64,000 nt of DNA from Seriola aureovittata. Taxonomy: Eukaryota; Chordata; Actinopteri; Carangiformes; Carangidae. Numbering within the stretch: the stretch's first letter is position 1; every line of letters begins with the position of its first letter. Position numbers and translations under genes: made by a program. This document shows positions 11,229 to 23,975 of this stretch, one piece after another. The stretch covers positions 17,149,001-17,213,000 of the forward strand of contig NC_079365.1 in NCBI RefSeq assembly GCF_021018895.1, given 5' to 3'. The notes below the pieces were generated by a model that made no database searches, was not told the origin of the DNA, and saw only the letters and a list, made by a program, of their open reading frames with translations.

Positions 11229-14200
11229 TGAGTGTTTAACAATAAAAACTTCACTCTTACTGCTGCATCAGGTATAACAAACAACACACAGGGATGTTTA
11301 TGGTCTACACTGTCACTGTCGCTTGACCACAGCTTCACAATTTCATGGTTTCCCAAATAACTTGAGTGGGGCTAAATGGAACACATCTTTTCTGCATGTA
11401 TCTGCAAAGCGAAATTCGGTTTGTCATGCACAACTTTCTTGCCGTGTAATCAGCAAGAAATGGCCTCTTGAAAAAAATAGGAACAGTGGAAAAATGTACT
11501 CTCTCTCATGAGCTTCAGTTTGTCAATGTGCCTGAATGTATTTGATACTGCATCAGCCCGCATTCAACTACAGTCAAAGTGAGGAGAATCATCCTGGCAA
11601 AATTGGGGCAGCCAATTTCAGTGACTGACTGTTCTCCAGTCTAAATGAGGTCATGCTGCCAAAACTACAAAATCTTACGTCAGAGTGAAATATGTGACTA
11701 AACAGTTCAACCAGGAACAAGGTCTTTTTCACTGTGATTATTGTACAGTTCAACAAGTATAACATTGTTAATAAAAGTTTCAACGTGCCCACAAAAGGTC
11801 TTACTGACACAAACAGTGGAAACTTTCACATAAATGGAAGAATATTTATGAAAGGGAATCATCAATTGCAACAATTACCCTTCCATCTCCTGTATGTGTG
11901 ATTCTGCATTCACAGGGAACTGTACTTTCAAAGGAGTTTCTTGTCAGATTCCTTCACTGGCCGATCTGCGTAAGACGACTCAATTATTAGTGAACCATGA
12001 AGGTAAAAACCATAATGCCCTCAGTGGGCGTTAGCAGGCTTCAAAGACAAGTGAGGGAATATGCAATGAAGAACAGTGAATGGTTTTAACCTCGGAATTA
12101 TAAAACTAGAAAATAATTGCAGAGACTGGTTCCATGCTTTTAAAAGCTTTTTCTCAACATTGTCTAACATTCATTTCTCAGCGGAGATCGAAAGGAACAG
12201 GTACTCAATTTATCAGTGCGGTATGTAAGAATGAAAAGAGTAACCTGGGGTCACTACGAGGGACACAGAGGGTGATGCATGAGTGAGTCTTCAGTTACAC
12301 TTCACAAAATTAAAAGGTGCATTTATTTGACCATGTCAGTTCTGTGGCGAACAAAAGGGCAGAAGCAAAAGAGCAGACCAAAACTGTTTCGTTTGTATTC
12401 CTACAAACACACACTATTACAGAGCTAGGGCTCTTTCCTGCAGCACTCTGTAGCACCAACAGACATCAACACTGAAGGCATCTGTGTTCACAGATGAGCA
12501 CAAGCTAGACGCTAAGGCAGCACATACTGTAATAAAAATCACAGTCCTCTATACGTTGAAGTTGCAAAAACACAACAATCTTGTTAAAAAGTTCATTTTT
12601 TCAGCCGAGACACACCGAGCAAAAGAGAGCAGGAGAGTGAGAAGGAGAGAGAGAGAGAAAAGCCATCACTTACTGCTAAGCTAAAGTAACTTTCAGATAT
12701 GAATAGTATGTGAACAACAGTGGAATTAGTGAGAAAGTCGCTAAAGAAAGAGAAAGCTACGAGTGATTAAGCAAAACTAGTGTACATTTAAATGTGTGGT
12801 GTGTTGTTGTGCCAAAGGAATAATTGTCCTTCTATATCCCGTGAATCCTTGGATCAGTCAGGGGAAAGTAAAAAGCTGTGGGTGAGAACAGGCTGCTAAA
12901 ACAAAGCTGCACCAACATTTGGGCCAATACATCTGCCTCCAGATGTTACTGATCAAGTAGCAGAATCAACATGCATGTTGGTAAATTATTCAAATTTCTG
13001 CCAGATATCAAACTGAACTAAGTCGTTCTTATCCACAAAAAAAGTTTCATTTTACTAAGTGCACCTCCTCTACTTTTCTTAATGCTGAAAATGATCAACT
13101 TTACTGATAACTCAAGAATTTATTCTAGATATAATTTTTTTTTTTTTTAAACGGGCATAATCAATATTATAGGCCACATTAATTTCTTCATGGAATTATC
13201 GATTTCTTTACATATTTAACCCTTTTATCTATCAAACAATGCCTGCCTTGTTTGTAGACCTATGGCAAGAATATCATATCTGACAAATATAATAAAAACT
13301 TGCCTTATATTTGTAACTTACCATCATTCTATCCAATCTAGAACTACACTATCAGCTTCCTTGGAGTTACTGCAGACAGCAGCTGTGACAGGTGATTAAA
13401 GGTCGTGCTGTTCTGGGAGATAGCTGGCAGGGGGTTCAGATAAGATAACTACTTTCACCCCAAGTGCTATGCCAAAGCCCAAGTGACACAAAAAGAAGAC
13501 AAGATCCAATGAATCATCACAGCCAATGGATCATCAATAATCCTCTCCTATCTCAACCATCAAAATGAAACTCAACTGGAGTCATTTTGAGGTTACACTC
13601 CCTTTTGCTGATTCTGCGGGTCACTGACTGACCCAGGTTACATAAGTTCAAATTGGTTTTTATATAACAGGGAGCCAGTTACTTTAGATTTTGGTGATGA
13701 CTGATATGATAAGACACAAGTTTTGTTAACTTATTCTGTCCTTTCAGTTTAAATTATGAGACAGATTTCCGAGCCTCTGACAGCTTCTTGGGGTTGTCCG
13801 AAGTGGTACTTCACTTAGATATTAATCAGCTTTATTAGTCTGGAAGATCTGCATTTATCTATCATTTCCTACAGCTGCAGCCCAAGTCACCACTATGCCT
13901 CTAGCATAGTCAACCAAAAGCTGCACTATGCTGCTGTCTGCTTGCCATGGAGGTTGTAGGCCAAATTAATTTCTTGTACAGTAACAATCTTCAAGCACAA
14001 ACAAGCTTTCTGCCACTACATTAGACACGGAGTGCTTTGGATTTAACTCGACTTTTCTCAAAAGCTTTGCTCTCTTCAAAACAGTCTGCTTTTCTGAAAT
14101 TGGTACAAGCTCCCACGACTTAACCAAAAAGAATCAGACAAGGTGGTCCGCTCAGAGGCAATAAAGCAAACCTATATCAAGAAAAATCTCCTCTTCTTTA

Positions 14201-14269
14201 GGCATTTTCTCTCATGGCAATCTAATGACCAATTAGCAGGACTGAAGCCAAATGATCTAAAGAGATACA

Positions 14270-15415
14270 GTCCAGGACTAATTTCTGGCCAGATTACAGT
14301 TCATTTTTTCCTTTTCAACCACTCTTTTGTGTTGCTAGGTGTGAGCTTTGGGTTGTTTTCCCACTGTAAGATCCAAGACCTTCACCTCAAACCTAGTTTT
14401 CTGAACCTGGGTAACACATTTCACTCTAAACCGCCTTGGTAATCTTCTGATTTCATCATTTCATAGATACATTCAATGCCTCCAGCACCAGAGACAGCAA
14501 AGCAGCCCCACAGCATGACAGAACCTCCACCATGTTTTACCGTAGGTAGAGTGTACTTTTCCTTATGTGCTTCATGTCATCGCCTATAAACAAACTGCTG
14601 TACTGCATTCCCAAAGAGCTCTACTTTGGTTTTTCCTCTGTCCATAAAAAATGATCCCAGAAAGTCTCAGGGTTTATCTATGAAAGTTTTTGCAAATGTT
14701 TCTCTCGCCTTTTTGTGCCTTCTCTTTCAATAGCGGTGTCCTCCTTGGCCTTCACCCATTGGCCCCAACTTGGTTTTGTATGCAGTGTATGGTGCCGGCT
14801 GAAATCACTACTCCAGATTGCTCCATGTCAGCCTGAAGCTCTTTAGATGTCTTGTGAGGTTTTTTTTCACAATCTGCACCAGCCTACACAGACTTCCCTC
14901 ATTGAGTTCTTTGTAGCGCCAGGTCCTGGAAGCAACTTAACAGTTTTATGGCTGTGAAAACTCTTGATAACATTATGAACTGTTGGAACAGGGATTTCAA
15001 GATCTTCTGTGATTGCCTTGTAGCCTTTAGAATTGTGAAGTTTTCTGATAATAACATTTCTGATGCTCTCAGGCAGCTTTCTACGCCATTGCAAAAAAAA
15101 AAAAAAAAAAAAATTTAAAGCAGTAAAACCATCATTCATTGGTTAATTCAGGTCAAGACAACACAAAATTAAGCACAGGTGAGTCTTAGTTTTTTACTTT
15201 GTTTGAGGAAGCAATTTAAATTCATCAAAAGTGGGCCAATAATTGTGTCCAGGGTACATTTTTGTGTTTATATTATTTGACTGTTATGCAGGTTTTGCTT
15301 CGACATTTCTTAAAATTTTCTGGTTGTACAAATTGGTTCATTTGCATTTATTTCTGAAGATGTTCTACATTACATACTTGAAATTCAAGGGTGCCAATAA
15401 TTATGACCAGGATTG
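14270..15415 (-). pseudogene. Tc1-like transposase remnant with IR/DR end
   Basis: A broken Tc1/mariner transposon in minus orientation. The minus strand encodes the N-terminal DNA-binding region of a Tc1-type transposase (QWRRKLPESIRNVIIRKLHN, then GYKAITEDLEIPVPTVHNVI), a paired-like helix-turn-helix. Further down are pieces of the catalytic region (DRGKTKVELFGNAVQQFVYRR; GGGSVMLWGCFAVSGAGGIE; TKEWLKRKK) split by frameshifts and stops. The 5' end keeps two direct repeats of the CCTGG..CA.AATTATTGGC type, at 15233-15258 and 15390-15416, about 157 bp apart: the IR/DR arrangement known from Sleeping Beauty-type fish elements. The 3' inverted repeat is not recognisable and homology fades below about 14270. 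A long A-run (15092-15111) interrupts the start. Not functional. Confidence 0.85.
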
Positions 15416-15470
15416 TAAGTGGAGGTTAAATATCTCCTCTCCAGAAAAGTTAATAATCACAACCTAGAAT

Positions 15471-15774
15471 GTAGGGCTGAACAATTACTCTAATTATTAT
15501 CAAAATCGCAATATGGCAATATCCAAATCACCAAAGCTGCAATTTTTTTTGGTACGGGTTAAATGTGTCACTGTGGTGCTACCAAGACGCCACCCGCCTA
15601 CAAATCATGCTTGTTTGGTACAAGCCTTAGCAAAAATCACAACTGTCATTTTCATTTTTATTTTTCTGTGAAAATAACATGCAAAAGTGACCATTTCAAC
15701 TGAAATGACTCATATCGCAATTTTTGCCAAAAATAATCACAATATGATTTCTTTTGCATATCGTTCAGCTCTAC
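15471..15774. mobile_element. MITE with GTAG(G/A)GCTGAAC termini, copy 1
   Basis: The left end reads GTAGGGCTGAACAATTA and the right end, read inversely, GTAGAGCTGAACGATATG. The interior has repeated 'atatcgcaattttt' type words and no coding capacity. A reverse-oriented relative occurs at 52151-52460. It is probably a non-autonomous DNA transposon; the superfamily is not certain. Confidence 0.65.
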
Positions 15775-18700
15775 TATGATATATGATTTCACCCTTGGTG
15801 TTGCCAAATGTGCACTAGAACACATTATGTACAAATTTCCATATTTATGATATCATCACGCAACTATTGACATATTATACATATATATATACACACATTA
15901 CACACAACTGTTATTCTCATCAACATGCACCTAATCCACCTCTAATTTAAAAAAACTATACAAAACTGTACAACATCAGGACTAAAGTTTCATGAATAGA
16001 GAGAAATGTTTTTGTTTTGTTTTTTTAAAGAAGTCACTCCAGGGGTCTTTAAAGTCACCAATTCTAGCCACATGTTGAACCTTATTACACATTACAAAAA
16101 AAGTCATAGATGTCTCCATAACTACAAAAGAACAAATGATGACACAAGTAAAGCCCGGATACAACCCAGCAGGATAAGTACTTTGTATTCTGCTCTCCTG
16201 TAGGGAACGACTATCTTTCTGTTACGTTAGACAAACCGACACTAACTGGCGAGCGCACAATGACCACCCAACACTAGGATGTCTTTTTTTACCTTGGTGT
16301 GAGCAGCTTTTTAAGTTACTAGTTTGCAGAGAACAGATAGTGTGGTGTGTGACTCAAGTTAAACAATCTAATCTGGAGACTTCGTCTGCAAAGCAAACAG
16401 AGATGTTAGTGTTGATTTTATTTGATTCCTTTATGGGCTGGGGAAATTACAGGGGTTTCCCTGAAGAAACAAAATTGGAGCACGTCTGTAAAAGTCCTTC
16501 GAATATAGTAGAAACATGGGAAAAATGGGAGAATTTGCTGGTATGGTACATCGCACTGCTTGAATAATTCAACCAAACAGCATCTTTTTTTAGCATTAGT
16601 ATTAGTTCCAGTAACTAGGAAGAAGCTGAAAGGAAAATTTTCATCCAAAGATGGTAGACACAACTTACATTTACTAAGTAAGCATTTTAATGTGTCCCTG
16701 CACAATGGACTTGACATGAAACAATGACTATGAGGTTAAAAGGCTGATTTGAGGGTGTTATGAAGTCATGAGGGGAAATGTATGATTGCTTTAGAAAACA
16801 ACCCTCTGAATTTAAAAAGGGACAGAAACTAATTGGTCATGTTAATATAAACTGAAAATAAGACATCATTTTTTTCATATTTGTTTGCAAATCCTTCCGC
16901 AATCAATGGCTGCCTGAAATCTGTAACCCCCTAGACAATCAGCAGACACTTAGTATCCTCCCTGACGACGCTCTGCCAGAGCTGTACAAAAGCCATCCTC
17001 ACTTCTTGCTGGTTTCAGTGGCTTTCTGCCTTCAGTCTGGTCATCAGCAAGTGAATTGCATGCTCATTTTGATGATTTGGCCAGTCAAGAGCACTCCAGT
17101 GTTTGCCCATAAAAAACCTCCTTAGTTCTCATCCTGTTCATATAAGACCATTGTTCTACTCCACTGTAACTTGATGGATTATTCACATCAGGAGCCACTG
17201 AGTCCTACACTGTTCACCCAGCATGAACACGCCCCCCACCCCAAAAAAAAACATCCTTAAAGCAGAAAAGTCCAGCACTTGAAGTAACTGTTAAATTTCC
17301 ACCCAGTGTGCATTAACACGCAGCCTAAACAATGAAGAAAATAACAATGAAAGGCTGCACTGCACATCTTTATCAAATTTAAGTTGGTTCCGATTTTAGG
17401 TTACGTAACGGTTCCTTTGAGGCGTTATCTTAACCCAGACATGTTTCATTATGCAATTAACAGAGTGACCTCATACCCCTCACTTCACCCAGCCATTCAT
17501 GAGCTGGGCTTTACTTCCAGCCCATGTCGGCAGGAGAGGGTGGAGTAAAGACAAACAATCCATCCGTCTCTTCACATATACAGTACAATGTGTCTCCATA
17601 AGTAAAGACAAAAGGTCCCGTAAAACGTACTGACTTCAAATTCTTAAATACACAGTACATTTTCCAAGTTGATTATTAATGTAATGTAAATCATAATTTG
17701 ACAGTTGACTGCCTTTTAAAAATGAATGGTAGCAACCAATAACTAATTTTTAACACATTAATGCATCAACCACAGCAAAGAGATCAAATATTGAAATATT
17801 GATAGAGTTGATTAGGTGCCTATGTGAGACCTAGCAAGTAGCACCAGAATTATTGGTATCACAATGACTTAAACTGTGAAAGACTGACAATATTTAAAAT
17901 AAACTCAACATAAGCTCACTGTTTCTTAGTGTTCAGTGTAGCAGACTATACAACCATTGATTTCAGGTGGTCTTGCTGAGTTCTGAGAAGTAGGCATCTG
18001 ATAAGAATGGCGCCACAACTGTCTCAGTGCCTGTGCTCAATCTTTAATCAGGGGTCATTGTGTTCCACACAGCAGCCCCAAACACATAAAAGCAGGTAGA
18101 GGAAGTGGTAAATCATACAGGCATTGGGGTCTAATTGGCCACCAGAATGAGCTCAAGCCAAAATATTGTTTTCCCTTGGCGCTATCTGCTTCCATCTCGT
18201 GGACTTTCATAGAAACTGTGGCTTCCTGTTCTTGGGTGTTGGCCGCTGTATAAGTACAACATCCCCTAGTCTGTAAAAATAATCTCCAGGACCTTGTGTA
18301 AAGAAAAAGAGGGACAGAAATACATTCTGTCCCATGAGGAAGAGCTTCCTCTACAATTCAAAAACTTTAACAGCTTCCTCTTCAATATGGCAGGAGGCCA
18401 ACATGGCAACAAACGTTTCAGAAGCTTCAGTTCTGAAGAGATCTCTGGGTGGTCAGCACGCAATAAATCTGACAGAAGTCTAAAAATGTTGCGTTTATTC
18501 TCATTAACTTTTCCCCAAGTAGTTTGTACTACTTAAAGTTTCGACTAAACCATCTTAATTTAATCATTGCAAATGTAACATATGTATTTGATGCCCAAAC
18601 CTCACTTGACCCTGCATTATGTATATGAAGATATTCCCCAAACAACCAGAATAAGACATTAACCTACCCTCAGGGCCCGTCAGACTGTTGCACAACACTA

Positions 18701-19967
18701 TTATTGAATATAATGGGTGTTACACAACCACCTTATGTAGCATGCTAGAGAAAGAGGAGATGAGCGCAGTTTGTAGGGCATCACTCACTACGTGTCCCTG
18801 TCCATCTGATTTGCCTTAGAGCACAGCTGCTGTTCTGTGACGGGCGATGCAGGTGATTGGAGAAGCAGCGGAAGCAGCAGCAGCAGGTGGACAGCTCGCT
18901 CTGTCAGATCAAACAGCTGTAAACCGTAGTATGTGTCTGCACTCATGTCCATAAAATAATTAGCTTAACTCTGATATCAACTTTTTAAAGCAGAGAGACA
19001 GGTGTGACCAGAGCAATCAGAGTCCACTGCGCAAGTCTCGACGCTCATTGCATGACAGCCTTGTGTAAGTGTGTTTATAGTGTAAGTGTTTATATTGCTA
19101 AATGCTAATTTAACATGATTTGTGAAGCTAAAACACCAACTAAGTGACGTCTCTGCCGAGCAGTAGGTAACTCACTTTAAGAAATAATGTAACACTGGGT
19201 GAAAGTTAAGGTTGCAAAAAATTCAAAAAAGGGATAGGGCAAATTCTCCCTGAGCACCCAGATTTTTCAAGCCTGCTTTTACATGACAATGAGGAGAACA
19301 AAAACAATAGCAATACTTAAGGGGTGAGTTTTTCTGATGGAGAAATTCAGCTTTCATACGCACTACTACATAACTGTAGCAAATACCTTTGCATTTCTAT
19401 AGAGTTTGTGTGTTCTCTGACATATAAATGCCACTGTTGGCTACAGTCTGGCTCCGATGCGAACCACTGACCTCACCAGTTTACTGTGGCTGCTTCCTGT
19501 TTTACCACTCCCCCCCTGTCCACTGTTATCTGTCGCAAAAAAAGTTATCAACCAAATTCATCACCCCTGACAATGTCAAGTTTCCCATTTCTGATTTTCT
19601 CAGCTCATTTTCTTACAATGAAAACCAGTTAAACCAAGACCTGTTGTCAGCAGATGGGAGCATCACAATTCTTTTGCTTCATAATGAGCATTTGTAAGCT
19701 ACAGCCATTTCTGTTGATACAGGAATGGGTTAAGCTTTAAGTGCCACACATGTTTAGACCCTTCAGGTGTATGTCCACCAGCAAAGCCACTAAGTACTGC
19801 ATAATTATCAAGTTTAATATTTTGTATTTTGTTTAGCCATTTGTTGAGTCTCATGATGCAATTTTTAATGTTGACAATATTTAATTTCTATTTCTGTTTA
19901 TGCAACTTGAGATTTAAATTCAGTTTCATTGCGTTATAAGAACAGCCAGTGTCAACAGTGTAAATAA

Positions 19968-19968
<1 letters not shown>

Positions 19969-20048
<80 letters not shown>
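19969..20048. repeat. (TG)n microsatellite, interrupted
   Basis: About 37 TG units with one TT interruption near 20007. In the ptprg sense strand this is (CA)n. Confidence 0.95.
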
Positions 20049-20049
<1 letters not shown>

Positions 20050-21789
20050 AGAGCAACTTGTTAAACGCAAGATGTGAGGTGACAAACTAATCAGTCGGCC
20101 TTTGCTGGCACTAGATCTTTGAAGCCAGCTTGGTTTGTCTGGGACCTTAGTTGTGGATTAAATCTGATCAGTGTTTGAACTGAGAATACTCGACAATTTG
20201 AATGTTTGTTATAAAAAATTGCAGTGTTTTAAGTAAACAAATGTATTCATTATTTTTGTGAATTCACCGTGTCAAGAGATAAGCTTCACACAAACAAGCT
20301 CAACATTCTCTGAAAGCATAAAACAAAGATTCATTCATGTAATCAAATTATCAAACTGTAGTGGTAAATAGCTGACCAGTAATTGCATTTGGGACAAAAA
20401 TAAAATGCATAAATGTTGCATGTCTTGTGAACAGCTACTCTGAAAGGGTCGATTAAATTTCTAGATCCATGGATATATTTAAACATCTAGTTATACAATT
20501 TAAGTGTGACAGCATCGCTATGATGTTGTAATGTAAAGAGAATCCAATATCATGGGTATGTAATAGATGCAACTGAAAACGGTCTCATTGCTTTGGCTGC
20601 TCATGATAAGTCAATCAAATCTTAGGATCTCAAGGTTTAGGTCTGTATGAACCTTGTATTAATAATGAAATTGTGCTCTGAGGCTATATCTCACTGTTTC
20701 AACAGGTGTTTAGTCATATCTTTACTCCTTTTAGTCCAACAATAATCAAAACGGTCACAGTAAAATGCCTCTCATAAACACGTCAATCAGAATAACTGCC
20801 CCATTCCTGAAGACATTTAGCTCTGTTTGCAAAGAGCAGCCATGGTAAGGAATAATTCATGACAACCTACTGAAAGAAACCCTCATGTTTCAAATGCAAA
20901 TTTGATTGCATCCTGTATCCGTGCTCTTTGTTCATGATCTGTACTTTCTCAGTAATCGTTGTTTCAGTAACTCTTGGGCAAACTTTAGTTTGTCAAACAA
21001 ATAGTCTCCTCTACAGAGATGTTTTTATTTAGATCCAACTCAAACAAAACTCAAAAGGACTATATTTGATGTAGAAAATGTCTTATAAGACACTTCCAGC
21101 CAATTTACATCATTTAGCTTAGGATTTCAAACCTTATGTTTGTCTGGCTAATGACCAAGTTTGAAACGAGAGGGCAGAGCAAGTAAATAAAAATAAGTTC
21201 ATAGTTGCTTTTTCCATATATTTAAAAGCTGTTTTTCCCAGAAGGAAAGACTAAATGTTTTCTCTGTGGGTTTTACCCTCTCTTTGTATCAGTGAACACC
21301 AATCCAACACTGCATCAGAGAAAGGAACCCTCTTGCTAATTGTAAACAGGAGATAGAGGTGAGCACTCTGTCGAGCAGAACACAGATCTCCTCTGTAGAG
21401 CCGCAAAGTGAAACACTGATTAGTGCCGCTACATTACTCCGCTTTGTCCAAGGGCAACTGTTTCATATCAGCTAACTGTCGGAAACACAGGGCTAACCTC
21501 AGCACTCATAAATGTCCTGCAGCTGCGTGTGATGGACGTTTTAATATCAGAAAATAGCTAGTGTATTCAAGTCACAGTCAAATTTAAATTAAGGGATAAT
21601 TAGTGAGTATTTCAGTAGTCATTTAAGTCAGAGGACCTTTAAAATGTAAACGACAGACTGAGGCTAAAGTAAATACACCACAGTAAGTTTTAATGCTAAT
21701 ATTTGTATATAGTAAACAGCAATGTTATAAATCCCCCATTTCTTAAAATTGAACCAATTATTTTCTAGTGCAGTTAGGCTGTGAACCAC

Positions 21790-21830
21790 ACATACACACA
21801 CACACACACACACACCCACCCACACACACA
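21790..21830. repeat. (CA)n microsatellite, interrupted
   Basis: CA repeat broken by CCCACCC near 21813-21822. Confidence 0.9.
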
Positions 21831-22444
21831 GAAATATGACAGAAACCATCTCTATCCATCTATTCCCCTTGTTATGCTTATTTTCAGACAATACCATATC
21901 TCACTCTAAGCCCTCACCTCTTTATGAACTGTCATACCTGAAGATCACATTTATGCAGCTTCCTCCATTAGTTTAATTATCTCTTCTTTGGCTCTAGGAA
22001 CTTCCACTAAGCTATGACTTCTGCACCTGACTATTAGGGAAGGAAAACTGTGACCACTGTGTCGACCCACTAGTGAGAGTGCAAAACTTTAATCATGATA
22101 ATGCTGGCTGGTTCATCCAAATCACTTTAGTTCAGTTGGATATAAGAGGCAACACGGTCTTCAGCGGGTTATTGTTTTTTATTGTTTTAAATACACATGG
22201 TTATGGTAGATTGAAAAACAACAATAAAGACCAATATATTACCATGTCAATATGGTCAATTTTATATTTTGTATACATTTTTCCTCTTATGATGAAAATG
22301 TAGTTCCTGGTTTGTTGGTTTATGTACAGTGCCATGCATTTGTTCCACCACTTTCTTCACCTCCATTTATGTCAGCTGCGACAGGACTGCTGTTGTAAGA
22401 AGACCTAGAGTCCGCAGCCACAGCTGTGTGAAACTGCACTTCAA

Positions 22445-22810
22445 GCTATATGGTAATGTCAGCATGCCAAAAAGCTGATGTTTAGCTGGTACAATGTTTA
22501 CCATGCTCAGCTGCTCAACTTATTTTAGCTCATTAGTATGCATTTGCATACTTGCTCTAAACACAAAGCGCAGATGATTCTTTTGGGAATGTCATTAGTT
22601 TAGTTTTTTTTTTGTTTTTGATATTTAGTCACAAAACAAAGTATTGGACAAAACTAAATGTTGACCTAATGATGGCACTAGATGAAAAATTCAAATTTCA
22701 TAGCAATCCATCCAAAAGACCTGGAGATATTTCAGTCTGGCCATCAGTAGTGGAACAAGACACAAACTGACATTGCTATCCCCGGAGTCATGCAGCTAGC
22801 ATGGCTAAAA
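22445..22810 (+). repeat. Percomorph dispersed repeat
   Basis: Contains, in order, GCTGATGTTTAGCTGGTACA, ATGTTTACCATGCTC, CTAAACACAAAGCGCAGATG, GGGAATGTCATTAGTTTAG, AAAGTATTGGACAAAACTAA, GATGGCACTAGATGAAAAAT, TTTCATAGCAATCCATCCAA and GAGATATTTCAGTCTGGCC. I recognise this order as a repeat found at many sites in spiny-rayed fish. Its class is not known to me. Confidence 0.6.
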
Positions 22811-23855
22811 CTGCCAAACACATCCCAAAGATTACAGAACCAATTGTGTCATCATTCTTGCTTTAAGCAGCTGGCCATCAGAGATGGGAGGGCAGAAGGA
22901 GCAGTGGTAGATGCCTGCCAGTGGGCCATCGTCCCCGGGACTGAGGGACACAACGGCAGGAGGATGAGTTGACTGTGGGTCACTGCAGAGCGATAAACCA
23001 GGGCAGGCATAAGGAGACAGGCAAGCTGCTCTCTCCCAGGGGACAGAGGTTGTGAAACACACAGAAGCCTCTCACTTACCTGCCTGTCATGGCGTCGGGA
23101 TAACCCCACAGCATGAGGTCACCACTAAGCAGACCATTATCCTCAGTCAGCAGGTGGAGGAGAAAGATCTCCACCCACACAGTGAACCCTTAGATGACAT
23201 GCTATCTGGAATTTTATTTTGCCAGCTTGTACATGTTCTTTTACAAGAGCAGCTATTTTAAGTGTTCGGTCCTACAGTGCCAATTTTGTACCGTGAAAAC
23301 CGGCAATGTCTCAATAATCCTCCCTAAATTGCCTAAAATACAGAAGCTTATCTCCGCCAAAATGTCTAAAGTGGGACATGGCAGTTACAGATATACTGTA
23401 CAACACACGTCTTCCTTACAATGTGTGTGGGGGACACAACTCGTCTCTAATATTAGTCATAGTTTCCAATATCAGATATAGGCTGTGAATGAAATTGTGG
23501 ACATTGTGCACAATCTGATTTTCATCTCTCCTAACACGGTGGAGATCAGCTCTGCAAATAACATGTACACGAGCTGTCTGGGATTGATACAGAGATCCAT
23601 GAACTGTCCTGACCTTGTAATTATCTCCCAAAGGCTTAAGAAAAACACTAATGTGCAACAATGCACAGTCACAAACTAGGACAGACGCTGTCATTCGCTT
23701 ACACAAAGAAAGTAATAACAATTGAATGACCGGAAGCTAACAGTGATATGTTACTGAGACTTTTCCTAGAAGTACTACTAGAACTAGTAGAAGTAGTAAA
23801 GTGAAGCAAAAACATGAAACTGTTTAACAGAATAAAAAAAACATAATCATGCCCT

Positions 23856-23975
23856 TGAAGTTCCCTTCAAGGCGTTGCTGAGATATCGCGTTCACGAGAA
23901 TGAGATGGATGGACAGGCAACCTGAAAACAAAATGCCTCCAGCCGCAGCTGTTGCTAGCACGGAGGCATAAAAAG
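23856..23975 (+). repeat. Teleost dispersed repeat ('gagatatcgcgttcac' family)
   Basis: GAGATATCGCGTTCACGAGA, then GATGGACAGGCAACCTGAAA, ATGCCTCCAGCCGCAG and GGAGGCATAAAAA. These words mark a fish repeat whose 3' part reads 'atgcctccggc..gcggaggcataa'. Non-coding, class uncertain. Confidence 0.55.
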
